From the NCBI RefSeq assembly GCF_019710745.1, contig NZ_JAHKJW010000013.1, positions 1-64,000 on the forward strand: DNA of 64,000 nucleotides. Direction: 5' to 3'. Below the pieces are notes generated by a model. That model did not search any database. It had not been told where the DNA came from and saw nothing but the letters and a program-made list of their open reading frames with translations. The position numbers were made by a program, and so were the translations under genes. This DNA is from Streptomyces beigongshangae (GTDB lineage Bacteria; Actinomycetota; Actinomycetes; Streptomycetales; Streptomycetaceae). Shown piece by piece: positions 52,316-59,969 of this stretch (position 1 is the stretch's first letter; each line of letters starts with the position of its first letter).

Positions 52316-52400
52316 TGTCCGAGGGGGGACTTGAACCCCCACGCCCGATAAAGGGCACTAGCACCTCAAGCTAGCGCGTCTGCCATTCCGCCACCCGGAC
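52316..52400 (-). tRNA. tRNA-Leu (anticodon GAG)
   Basis: 85-nt class II tRNA on the minus strand. Acceptor GTCCGGG pairs with CTCGGAC (one G-U), discriminator A. Anticodon stem CTAGC/GCTAG closes the loop TTGAGGT, giving anticodon GAG. A long variable arm (TGCCCTTTATCGGGCG) and a five-pair T arm with TTCAAGT complete it. CCA is not encoded, as usual in Streptomyces. No att-like duplication is seen nearby. Confidence 0.97.
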
Positions 52401-52596
52401 AAGGTGTCTGTCGCGCGGGGTTCCCCTCGCGGCGACGAAGGAAACATTACCAGGCTTTCCAGGTCACCCGATCACGGGCCGGGTGCCGGACACGAGGCGT
52501 GAACGACGTGTGACGGGCGCGGTCCGGCCTTGGGCCGCGGGGGCCGGGGAGGGAGGATGGAAGGGACCACCAGCAGTGACCGTGGGAGGAAGCAGC

Positions 52597-53922
52597 GTGA
52601 GCGAGCAGGACACGACCAGGAGCATCAAGGGTGAGGACGAGGTCGTCGACCTCTGCCGCGAGCTGATCCGGATCGACACGAGCAACTACGGCGACCACTC
52701 GGGTCCGGGCGAGCGCCAGGCCGCCGAGTACGTCGCGGAGAAGCTCGCCGAGGTGGGGCTGGAGCCGCAGGTCTTCGAGTCGCACCGGGGCCGCGCCTCC
52801 ACGGTGGTCAGGATCGAGGGCGAGGACCGCTCGCGGCCCGGCCTGCTCATCCACGGCCACACGGACGTCGTGCCGGCGAACGCCGGGGACTGGACGCACC
52901 ACCCGTTCTCCGGCGAGATCGCCGACGGCTGCGTGTGGGGCCGCGGCGCGGTCGACATGAAGGACATGGACGCGATGACCCTCGCGGTCGTCCGCGACCG
53001 GGTGCGCAGCGGCCGCAAGCCCCCCCGGGACCTCGTGCTGGCCTTCCTGGCCGACGAGGAGGCGGGCGGCACGTTCGGCGCCAGGCACCTCGTCGACAAG
53101 CACCCCGGCCTCTTCGAAGGGGTGACGGAGGCGATCGGCGAGGTCGGCGGATTCTCCTTCACGGTCAACGAGAACCTGCGGCTGTACCTGGTGGAGACCG
53201 CCCAGAAGGGCATGCACTGGATGAAGCTGACCGTGGACGGCACCGCCGGGCACGGTTCGATGATCCACCGGGACAACGCGATCACCGAACTGTCCGAGGC
53301 GGTCGGGCGGCTCGGGCGGCACAAGTTCCCCGTGCGGGTGACGAAGACGCTGCGGCACTTCCTGGACGAGCTCGGCGACGCCCTCGGCACCGAGCTGGAC
53401 CCGGAGGACATGGACGCGACGCTGGCCAAGCTCGGCGGCATCGCCAAGCTCATCGGCGCCTCGCTCCAGAACACCGCCAACCCGACCCAGCTGGGCGCGG
53501 GCTACAAGGTGAACGTGATCCCGGGACAGGCCACCGCGCACGTCGACGGCCGGTACCTGCCGGGGTACGAGGAGGAGTTCCTCGCCGACCTGGACCGGAT
53601 CCTCGGCCCGAACGTGCGGCGCGAGGACGTGCACGCGGACAAGGCCCTGGAGACCACCTTCGACGGGGCCCTCGTGGACGCCATGCAGACCGCCCTGGCC
53701 GCCGAGGACCCGATCGCGCGGGCCGTCCCGTACATGCTCTCCGCCGGCACCGACGCCAAGTCCTTCGACGACCTCGGCATCCGCTGCTTCGGCTTCGCCC
53801 CGCTGAAGCTGCCGCCGGAGCTGGACTTCGCCGGGATGTTCCACGGCGTCGACGAGCGGGTCCCGGTGGACGCCCTGAAGTTCGGCGTGCGGGTGCTGGA
53901 CCGCTTCATCGACGCCTCCTGA
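52597..53922 (+). CDS. M20-family metallopeptidase (ArgE/DapE/CPG2-like)
   Basis: 441-residue di-zinc peptidase/deacylase. Metal ligands: HGHTDVVP (His), the bridging Asp in GRGAVDMKDMDAM, and the catalytic Glu pair in LADEEAGG; a C-terminal His occurs in FAGMFHGVDERVP. The dimerisation lid domain lies in the middle. GTG 52597 is preceded by GTGGGAGGAAGCAGC; the upstream frame has no site. It likely cleaves dipeptides or N-acyl amino acids. Monocistronic. Confidence 0.93.
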   Translation: MSEQDTTRSIKGEDEVVDLCRELIRIDTSNYGDHSGPGERQAAEYVAEKLAEVGLEPQVFESHRGRASTVVRIEGEDRSRPGLLIHGHTDVVPANAGDWTHHPFSGEIADGCVWGRGAVDMKDMDAMTLAVVRDRVRSGRKPPRDLVLAFLADEEAGGTFGARHLVDKHPGLFEGVTEAIGEVGGFSFTVNENLRLYLVETAQKGMHWMKLTVDGTAGHGSMIHRDNAITELSEAVGRLGRHKFPVRVTKTLRHFLDELGDALGTELDPEDMDATLAKLGGIAKLIGASLQNTANPTQLGAGYKVNVIPGQATAHVDGRYLPGYEEEFLADLDRILGPNVRREDVHADKALETTFDGALVDAMQTALAAEDPIARAVPYMLSAGTDAKSFDDLGIRCFGFAPLKLPPELDFAGMFHGVDERVPVDALKFGVRVLDRFIDAS

Positions 53923-54040
53923 GCGCACGGCGTGCGTGATGGGCTTGCGTGATAATCGCCAGCGTGTACGGGGCTGACTGAGAAGAGTGAATGCGCTCAT
54001 AAGCTCGTAGCCCTATTACTCCCTCCTCGTTACTGGTGAT

Positions 54041-54061
54041 GTGATCCGCGGATTGGATCAC
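54041..54061 (+). promoter_or_regulatory. Leader hairpin with U-tract upstream of the short chaplin gene
   Basis: GTGATCC-GCGGATT-GGATCAC forms a 7-bp stem and 7-nt loop followed at once by CTTTTCC, ending 22 bp before the start codon. It looks like an attenuator or a leader-stabilising hairpin rather than an ordinary leader. Confidence 0.5.
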
Positions 54062-54083
54062 CTTTTCCAACTAGGAGGAAATT

Positions 54084-54317
54084 ATGATCAAGAAGATCGT
54101 CGCCACTGTCGCCGCCACGGGTGGCCTCGTTCTCGCCGGTGCGGGTGTCGCGGCTGCCGACGCCGGTGCGCAGGGTGCTGCCGCGGCCTCTCCCGGTGTG
54201 GTCTCGGGCAACGTCATCCAGGTGCCCGTCCACGTGCCGGTGAACGTCTGCGGCAACACGGTGGACGTGATCGGCGTGCTGAACCCCGCCTTCGGCAACG
54301 CCTGCGTCAACGCCTGA
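54084..54317 (+). CDS. chpH: Short chaplin (ChpH-type)
   Basis: 77-residue secreted amyloid-forming surface protein. Signal peptide (residues 1 to about 25, ending AAADAGAQG), then one chaplin domain with the two conserved cysteines in VPVNVCGNTVDVIGVLNPAFGNACVNA. The ATG is preceded by the strong site TAGGAGGAAATT. Short chaplins self-assemble at the air-water interface and coat aerial hyphae so they can leave the medium. A long chaplin lies just downstream, as in other Streptomyces. The leader contains a hairpin that could affect expression. Confidence 0.96.
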   Translation: MIKKIVATVAATGGLVLAGAGVAAADAGAQGAAAASPGVVSGNVIQVPVHVPVNVCGNTVDVIGVLNPAFGNACVNA

Positions 54318-54387
54318 CACCTTGTCCACCTCGTGAGAGCTCATGAGGGCCGGTACCCCACGAAGGCCCGGAGCCATGAGGGTCTGT

Positions 54388-54432
54388 GTCCGCGGCCCCG
54401 GAGCGCGTGCCATGCGCTCCGGGGCCGCGGAC
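54388..54432 (+). terminator. Strong hairpin between the two chaplin genes
   Basis: A perfect 19-bp stem (54388-54406 with 54414-54432) and 7-nt loop, centred on GAGCGC-GTGCCAT-GCGCTC. It separates the short and long chaplin transcription units. Confidence 0.9.
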
Positions 54433-54508
54433 GTTCCGAATTCCGCGCACCCGCGTCCCGCGCGTGCGCATTCCTGAAGCGACACGGTTCACGAGGCAGG
54501 GAAAAGCT

Positions 54509-55303
54509 ATGCGACAGGTCACCCGCAAAGGCCTGATGACGGTGGCGGCGGCGACCGGGGTCCTCGCCGTCACCGGCGGTTACGCACACGCCGATTCGGG
54601 GGCGCACGGCACCACTTCGGGCTCCCCGGGCGTACTCTCCGGGAACTCGGTGCAGGCTCCGGTGCACGCGCCGGTCAACGTCTGCGGCAACACGGTGAAC
54701 GTGGTCGGGGCGCTCAACCCGGCGGCCGGCAACGAGTGCGCCGACGAGGGCGGTGACTCCGGGCAGTACGGCCCGGACGACGGAGCGCAGGCCGGGGGGC
54801 ACACCGAGGGCTCGCCCGGCGTGGGCTCCGGCAACCACGTGCAGATCCCGGTGGACGTCCCGGTCGACGTCTGCGGCAACAGTGTCTCCGCCGGTGGTGT
54901 CGGCAACACGGCCGCGGACAACGCCTGCGGGCACTCCGGCGGCGCGGACGGGGTGACGCCGCCCGGCCACGGGAACCCGGACACCCCGGGCACCCCGGAC
55001 TCCCCCGGCCGACCGGACACCCCGGGCGGGCCCGGTGACCAGGACCGGCCGGGCGCCCCGGGCGACCCGGGCAAGCCGGGCGGGAACGACGGCGGCGGCA
55101 GCGGGGGCGACGGAGGCGGGGGCGGCGCCACGGACGGCTCGTACGCGAACCACCCCGGCACGCGGACCGCCGACCGGCCGGACGGTTCCGGCCACCTCGC
55201 GCAGACCGGCGGCGATGTGCCGCTCGGCCTCGCGCTGCCGGTGAGCGCGGGCGCGCTGCTCGCGGGCACCGTGCTCTACCGCAGGGCGCGCGCCTCGGCC
55301 TGA
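54509..55303 (+). CDS. Long chaplin with two chaplin domains and sortase signal (ChpC-type)
   Basis: 264-residue surface protein. Order: signal peptide (to about residue 28), chaplin domain 1 (SPGVLSGNSVQAPVHAPVNVCGNTVNVV), chaplin domain 2 (SPGVGSGNHVQIPVDVPVDVCGNSV), a collagen-like Pro/Gly/Asp linker, then the class E sorting signal LAQTG (near residue 230), a hydrophobic helix and a basic tail (YRRARASA). It is covalently fixed to peptidoglycan and anchors the chaplin/rodlin layer. Start: ATG 54509 with GCAGGGAAAAGCT upstream. ChpC is the nearest type by order and location, but ChpA/B-like naming cannot be excluded. Confidence 0.94.
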   Translation: MRQVTRKGLMTVAAATGVLAVTGGYAHADSGAHGTTSGSPGVLSGNSVQAPVHAPVNVCGNTVNVVGALNPAAGNECADEGGDSGQYGPDDGAQAGGHTEGSPGVGSGNHVQIPVDVPVDVCGNSVSAGGVGNTAADNACGHSGGADGVTPPGHGNPDTPGTPDSPGRPDTPGGPGDQDRPGAPGDPGKPGGNDGGGSGGDGGGGGATDGSYANHPGTRTADRPDGSGHLAQTGGDVPLGLALPVSAGALLAGTVLYRRARASA

Positions 55304-55390
55304 GCGGACGTCCCCGGGACGAAGAGGTCCCTGCACGGAAAAAGCCCCGTCCGGGTGAGGAGACTCACATTCCGGGCAGGTCGCACGGAC

Positions 55391-55412
55391 GGGCCCCGCA
55401 CGCGCGGGGCCC
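55391..55412. terminator. Bidirectional GC hairpin after the long chaplin gene
   Basis: GGGCCCCGC-ACGC-GCGGGGCCC, a 9-bp stem between the long chaplin gene and the convergent DUF5703 gene. An outer imperfect pairing (GCCCCGTCCG at 55344 with CGGACGGG at 55386) may extend it. Confidence 0.75.
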
Positions 55413-55434
55413 GCTCCGTTTCAGCCGTCCCGCA

Positions 55435-55623
55435 TCACCACGTGGCACGCACCTGACGGATGATCCGTCGGCGCAACCGCACCCTGCGGCTGCCGTCGGT
55501 GTGCAGGCTGAGGCGGTCCAACTCCCAGTGTCCGTACTCCGCATGGTCCGTCAGCAGGCGTGTCGCTTCCTTGCGGGAGACCCCGCGCGGCACATACACG
55601 TCGACAAATTCGTATTCCGGCAT
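55435..55623 (-). CDS. DUF5703-family small protein
   Basis: 62-residue protein (MPEYEFVDVYVPRGVSRKEATRLLTDHAEYGHWELDRLSLHTDGSRR...). Characteristic short actinobacterial DUF5703 protein, cytoplasmic, function unknown. Divergent from the hypothetical gene at 55671 with 47 bp between starts. Confidence 0.88.
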   Translation of the reverse strand: MPEYEFVDVYVPRGVSRKEATRLLTDHAEYGHWELDRLSLHTDGSRRVRLRRRIIRQVRATW

Positions 55624-55670
55624 CGCATCTATTGTGCGTGCGGAGGCCGTGTACGGATAGCGTCTGCACT

Positions 55671-56441
55671 ATGTCTGATGCTGCGCAGCCCACCGCTGCC
55701 GAGGTACGCGCCGCCGCCGAGGCGGTCAAGACCGCGCTCGACCGCCACCTGGCGGCGGTCGAGCGCAGGTCGGGTGAGGACGACCCGGCCGTCTACGAGG
55801 CGTTCAACGAGCTGGCGGCGGCCGCCGAGGAGTACGACGAGCTCCTCTACGACCGCTACGACGAGGTCACCCCCTTCGAGATCCCCGGCTCCGACGAGGC
55901 GCCTCCGCCGTACACCGGACCGGAGGAGCCCCACGCGCTGAGCGTGCTGATCCGCCGGGACTACTCGGTGGTGGAGCCGCAGCGGCTGCTGGCGCAGGCC
56001 CAGCGGGTCGAGGCCGTCGAGGAGGCCGGGGTCGTCACGGAGGGCTTCGACGGCGTGTCCGGGACCGTGCACGGGGCGCTCGGCGTCCTCTTCGGCGAGT
56101 TCGAGCCCGACGAGATCGCCTCCCGGCACAAGGAGTTCGGTCTGGAGGAGGGCGACTCGACGCTGTGGGTGATCGCCTCGGACGAACCGGCCGAGGCGGG
56201 GGAGTGGCTGGAGGCACCGTTCGACCGGGCGGACGCCCACCCGGTGGTGTGCCGCTTCGACGTCAGCGCGGTCTTCGACGACGACGCGGACGACGGCATC
56301 GAGGAGATCGATGCCTTCGACGACGTCGATGACGTCCATGACGTCGACGGCATCGGGGGCACGGTCGAGCCCGGACCACCGCTGGAACCCGCCGAGGTCC
56401 TCGACGATCCCGAGGACCTGGGAAACCGTCGGGGCCGCTGA
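55671..56441 (+). CDS. Conserved acidic hypothetical protein, probably leaderless
   Basis: 256-residue cytoplasmic protein, strongly acidic. The N-terminal helical region (TAAEVRAAAEAVKTALDRHLAAVERRSGEDDPAVYEAFNELAAAAEEYDELLYDRYDEVTPF) is followed by a globular middle (LSVLIRRDYSVVEPQRLL ... LGVLFGEFEPDEIASRHKEFGLEEGDSTLWVIA) and an Asp-rich tail (VFDDDADDGIEEIDAFDDVDDVHDVDG). No ribosome-binding site precedes ATG 55671; a GGATAG-type -10 at about 55656 suggests transcription starts at the ATG. Function not recognised. Confidence 0.8.
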   Translation: MSDAAQPTAAEVRAAAEAVKTALDRHLAAVERRSGEDDPAVYEAFNELAAAAEEYDELLYDRYDEVTPFEIPGSDEAPPPYTGPEEPHALSVLIRRDYSVVEPQRLLAQAQRVEAVEEAGVVTEGFDGVSGTVHGALGVLFGEFEPDEIASRHKEFGLEEGDSTLWVIASDEPAEAGEWLEAPFDRADAHPVVCRFDVSAVFDDDADDGIEEIDAFDDVDDVHDVDGIGGTVEPGPPLEPAEVLDDPEDLGNRRGR

Positions 56442-56459
56442 CGGCCCGTCGGCCGACGG

Positions 56460-56499
56460 GGTGGCGGGCACCGGGCGATCGCCTCCGGTGCCCGCCACC
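56460..56499. terminator. Bidirectional hairpin between convergent genes
   Basis: Perfect 15-bp stem GGTGGCGGGCACCGG/CCGGTGCCCGCCACC with a 10-nt loop, 18 bp after the acidic hypothetical gene and 75 bp before the end of the RecD-like gene. Confidence 0.88.
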
Positions 56500-56574
56500 G
56501 GTGCGTCCGGGGCGCGGGCCCGGCCCGGCACCGGCACCCGGGTCCGGCACCGGCATCCGGGCCGGTCACCGGGC

Positions 56575-58839
56575 TCAGCCGGACGGCGGGATCTGCGCGG
56601 TGAGCAGGGCCGGGAGCCGGGTGGTGCGGGGCCTGGCGGGGATCTCCGCCACCGCTCGGGGAAGTGCCTGCTCCACACCGTGCACCACCGAGAGGTGCCG
56701 GTCGGCGCGGCCGAAGGCCGTGTAGACCCAGGGCCGGGAGAGCGCCTGCGCGGCGTCACCGGGCAGCACCACGACCGCGGCGGGCCAGCGGATCCCGACG
56801 GCCTGGTGGGCGGTGAGGGCCCAGCCGTGCCGCACGGTCTGCTCCACCCGCTCCTTCGGCACCACGACGGGCGCGCCCGCGCACTCCAGGTGCAGTCCGT
56901 CGGCGTCGGCCTTCACCACCCGGCCCGGGACGGAACGGCCCGGCACGGGGGTGTACGCGATCCGGTCGCCGGGGTCGAAACCGCCGAACCGGCCGGGGCC
57001 CGGGTTCAGCCTCTCCTTCAGCGCGGCGTTGAGCACACGGGTGCCCGCCGCCCCGCCGTGGCCCGGCGTGATCACCTGGGTCTGCTCGGCCGGGACGCCG
57101 ATCGCACGCGGTACCGAGTCGGCGACCAGCTGCACGGTGCGGTGGACCGCCTCCCCGGCGTCCCGCACCGGGATGATCACCACTTCCCTGCCGGGCGCCT
57201 CGACCTGGTTCAGCTCGCCGATGCCGATGCCCGAGACCAGTTCGCCCACGGGACCCGGGTCCGGGGTCCGGGAGGCGACCTGCGGGCACACCTTCGCGGC
57301 GAGCAGGTCCGCGAAGACCCGGCCGGGCCCCGCCGACCACAGCACACCGGGATCCCCGCTCAGCACCAGCCGGGCGCCGTCGGGCAGCGACTCGGCGAGC
57401 ATCGCGGCGCTCTCGACGTCGAGCTGCGGCGCGTCGAGCACGACCAGGAGGTCGGTGCGGAGCATGCCGTCCGCGTCCCGCCCCGGGCCCTCCTCCCCGG
57501 AGAGCAGCCCGGCGACGGTGACCACCGTCCCGCCGGCCGAAGCCGTGTCCCGTGCCTCCTCCGCCGTACCGAGCAGTCCGGCGAAGCGACGGCGGCCGTC
57601 CGGGTGGTGGGCGGCGGCGCACACCCGCAGGCCGAGCGAGCGGGCCGCCGCCACCAGCGACGCGCACTCGGCGCGGGACGCCTCGCCCCCGGTGTGCAGG
57701 ACGAGGCCGTGGCCCGCGACCGCCCGGACCAGTCCGGTGGCCGACCCCGTCGCCGCCGGCTCCCAGGCCGCGACCGAGCCGTCCTCCTTGGGCAGGGAGT
57801 TCACCACCCGGGCGAGCCCGTCGGCGAGGCTCTCCTCGGCGAGCGCGTACCGCTCCAGGCCGATGAGGACGCGCACCGGGCGTGCCCCTTCGCCCTCCCC
57901 GGCCTCCCCGTCTTCCCCGGCCTCCCCGTCCGTCCTGCCTGCCGCCGCCGGGTCGTGCCCGGCTTCGGCCGCGTCCTGGAAGAGCAGGGCGTCGCCCTCC
58001 GCCAGGGCGCTCTGCACGGCGGCGTCGGGGTCGGGCACCGAGCGCTGTGCGAGCGCGGCGTGGAGGGCCTGGGCCTCCAGGGCGGTGTGGCCCGCCAGCG
58101 CCGCCTGTTCGAGGAGCCACACCGTGACCGCGCGGCCCCGCCGCTCGTCGTCCGGCCCGGCCTCCGCGCCCAGCAGGGCCCGGGCGAACCCGTCGGCCTG
58201 CTCGGGCCGCACCCCCGCCACGCGGAGCAGCTGCCAGGGGTCCTCGCGCAGCTGCCCGTCCGCCCCCTCGCCGAGGGTCGCTGCGGCCTGCGGTGCCAGT
58301 GCCTCCGGGGCGCCGCCCCGGACGAGCACCGCGCGCACCGCGTCGACGGACTCGGCGGCCATCGGCACCGGGGCGCCGGTGCCGGCGCCGGACGGCACGG
58401 GCTGCGGGCGCCGCACCGGCTCAGGGGCGGCACTTCGCGGCGCGGGCCCGGGGTCGCTGAAGACGCCCGCCGGGGGCTTCTCCCCGCTCTCCACGGCCCG
58501 GACGGCCGCGAGCAGGTCGGCGGCCTTCCCGCTCAGTCCCGTCCCGGCCCGGACCGGCCCCTCCTTCTCCGCCTTGCGTCGCTCGATCCGCTCCCGGAAC
58601 TCCCGCTGCGCGGCCAGCTCGGCCTCGGCCTCCGACAACTGGGCCGCACCCTCGGTGCCGTCCTCAGCGGTGCTGTCTTCGGTGGTGCCGCTCCCGGCGG
58701 TGCCGTCCTCAGCGGTGCTGTCTTCGGTGGTGCCGCCCCCGGCGGTGCCGTCCTCGGCTGTGCCGTCTCCGGCTGTGCCGTCTCCGGTGTCCGGCGTCCC
58801 CGGCTCGGCTTCCTCCGCGGCGGACGGCTCCGTGGTCAC
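56575..58839 (-). CDS. RecD2-like protein with helix-hairpin-helix region and degenerate ATPase motifs
   Basis: 754-residue protein. The first about 65 residues are a Thr/Glu/Asp/Gly repeat. A helical HhH-like region (about 155-270; DPWQLLRVAGVRPEQADGFARALLG) and a RecD-like helicase half follow. Motif I, where GGPGTGKT is expected, reads LHTGGEASRA (about 381-390), and motif II reads DAPQLD (469-474) instead of DE(A/S)-type. SGDPGVL and LTAHQAVGIRWPAAVVVL still match later RecD motifs. ATP hydrolysis is therefore doubtful. Starts at GTG 58839, overlapping the aldo/keto reductase stop (GTGA). Possibly a DNA-binding or regulatory derivative. Confidence 0.78.
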   Translation of the reverse strand: MTTEPSAAEEAEPGTPDTGDGTAGDGTAEDGTAGGGTTEDSTAEDGTAGSGTTEDSTAEDGTEGAAQLSEAEAELAAQREFRERIERRKAEKEGPVRAGTGLSGKAADLLAAVRAVESGEKPPAGVFSDPGPAPRSAAPEPVRRPQPVPSGAGTGAPVPMAAESVDAVRAVLVRGGAPEALAPQAAATLGEGADGQLREDPWQLLRVAGVRPEQADGFARALLGAEAGPDDERRGRAVTVWLLEQAALAGHTALEAQALHAALAQRSVPDPDAAVQSALAEGDALLFQDAAEAGHDPAAAGRTDGEAGEDGEAGEGEGARPVRVLIGLERYALAEESLADGLARVVNSLPKEDGSVAAWEPAATGSATGLVRAVAGHGLVLHTGGEASRAECASLVAAARSLGLRVCAAAHHPDGRRRFAGLLGTAEEARDTASAGGTVVTVAGLLSGEEGPGRDADGMLRTDLLVVLDAPQLDVESAAMLAESLPDGARLVLSGDPGVLWSAGPGRVFADLLAAKVCPQVASRTPDPGPVGELVSGIGIGELNQVEAPGREVVIIPVRDAGEAVHRTVQLVADSVPRAIGVPAEQTQVITPGHGGAAGTRVLNAALKERLNPGPGRFGGFDPGDRIAYTPVPGRSVPGRVVKADADGLHLECAGAPVVVPKERVEQTVRHGWALTAHQAVGIRWPAAVVVLPGDAAQALSRPWVYTAFGRADRHLSVVHGVEQALPRAVAEIPARPRTTRLPALLTAQIPPSG
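58654..58743 (-). repeat. Tandem 45-bp repeat in the RecD-like gene
   Basis: Two copies differing at about one base encode GTAGSGTTEDSTAED-type units; further degenerate copies continue to about 58790. Confidence 0.85.
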
Positions 58840-59819
58840 AGCGTGCTCCAGTCGTGATCGGGATAGTGGTGCACGGGCGCCGACACGTCGTCGAGAGCCC
58901 GGCAGATCTCGTCAGGAAGACTAAGGCTCTCCACTGACAACGCGGCCGTGAGCTGCAGCGCGTTGCGCGCGCCGATGATCGGGGCGGCCACTCCCGGGCG
59001 GTCGCGGACCCAGGCGAGGGCCACCTGGAGCGGCGTCACCGCGAGGCCGTCCGCCGCCGTCGTCACCGCGTCCACGATGCGGCCCGCGGCGTCGTCCAGG
59101 TACGGCGCGACGAACGGCGCCAGCTGCTCCGACGCGCCCCGCGAGTCCGCGGGCGTCCCGTGCCGGTACTTGCCCGTCAGTACGCCCCGGCCCAGCGGGG
59201 AGGACGGCAGCAGACCGATGCCCAGGTCCAGGGCCGCGGGCAGCACCTCGCGCTCGACACCGCGCTGCAGCAGCGAGTACTCCATCTGCGTACCGGCCAG
59301 GCGCGTGCGTATCCCGGGGGCGGCGAGCTGCCAGGTCGCCGCCTTCGCGAGCTGCCAGCCGCAGAAGCCGGACACCCCGGCATAGCGCGCCCGGCCGCTG
59401 GCGACGGCGATGTCGAGGGCCTGGAGCGTCTCCTCCAGCGGTGTGCGGGGGTCGAAGGCGTGGATCTGCCACAGGTCCACGTGGTCCGTGCCGAGCCGTG
59501 CCAGCGAGGCGTCCAGGGCGGAGAGCAGATGCCCCCGCGAGCCGTCGAAGCGCCGGTCCGGGTCGGGCACGCTGCCCGCCTTCGTGGCGACGACCAGGTC
59601 CCGGCGCGGGATCAGACCCGCCATGAGCTGTCCGAGCAGGTACTCGGCCGCCCCGTCCCCGTACACGTCGGCCGTGTCGACGAGGGTGCCGCCCGCCTCC
59701 CAGAACGACTTCAACAGGTCCGCGGCGTCGTGCTCGTCGGTGACCCTGCCCCAGGTGAGGGTGCCGAGCCCGATGCGGGACACGCGCAGGCCGGTACGGC
59801 CGAGATGCCTCTGCTCCAT
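58836..59819 (-). CDS. Aldo/keto reductase
   Basis: 327-residue NADPH-dependent reductase. Catalytic tetrad is visible: Asp and Tyr in VDTADVYGDG, Lys in VVATKAG, His in LWQIHAFD. NADP-binding is seen in SSPLGRGVLTGKY and PIIGARNALQL. Reduces an aldehyde or ketone; substrate unknown. ATG 59819 has a weak ribosome-binding site. It is the first gene of a coupled pair with the RecD-like gene, a combination with no obvious functional logic. Confidence 0.94.
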   Translation of the reverse strand: MEQRHLGRTGLRVSRIGLGTLTWGRVTDEHDAADLLKSFWEAGGTLVDTADVYGDGAAEYLLGQLMAGLIPRRDLVVATKAGSVPDPDRRFDGSRGHLLSALDASLARLGTDHVDLWQIHAFDPRTPLEETLQALDIAVASGRARYAGVSGFCGWQLAKAATWQLAAPGIRTRLAGTQMEYSLLQRGVEREVLPAALDLGIGLLPSSPLGRGVLTGKYRHGTPADSRGASEQLAPFVAPYLDDAAGRIVDAVTTAADGLAVTPLQVALAWVRDRPGVAAPIIGARNALQLTAALSVESLSLPDEICRALDDVSAPVHHYPDHDWSTL

Positions 59820-59943
59820 GAGGGCTGAGGTTACTGGCCGGAAGTCGGCACGCGGGGGCCTGTGGACAACCCGGATCCGCATGATCGGCGAGGCAGTCCC
59901 TGCCGCTCGGCGCGACGGCGCGCTAGGGTGCCGGGCAAAGACG

Positions 59944-59957
59944 TTACTGATCAGTAA
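59944..59957. promoter_or_regulatory. Perfect 14-bp palindrome upstream of the F420-type oxidoreductase
   Basis: TTACTGATCAGTAA, 12 bp before the ATG and overlapping the ribosome-binding region (AAGGGG follows). A TetR-type or similar repressor bound here would block transcription start or early elongation. Half-site shared with 40364-40372. Confidence 0.65.
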
Positions 59958-59969
59958 GGGGAATCGGCC

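Noticed and set aside
52316..52400. tRNA-Leu as an integration site for a mobile element beside the NRPS
   Set aside because: No integrase, no duplicated tRNA 3' end and no composition change in the window.
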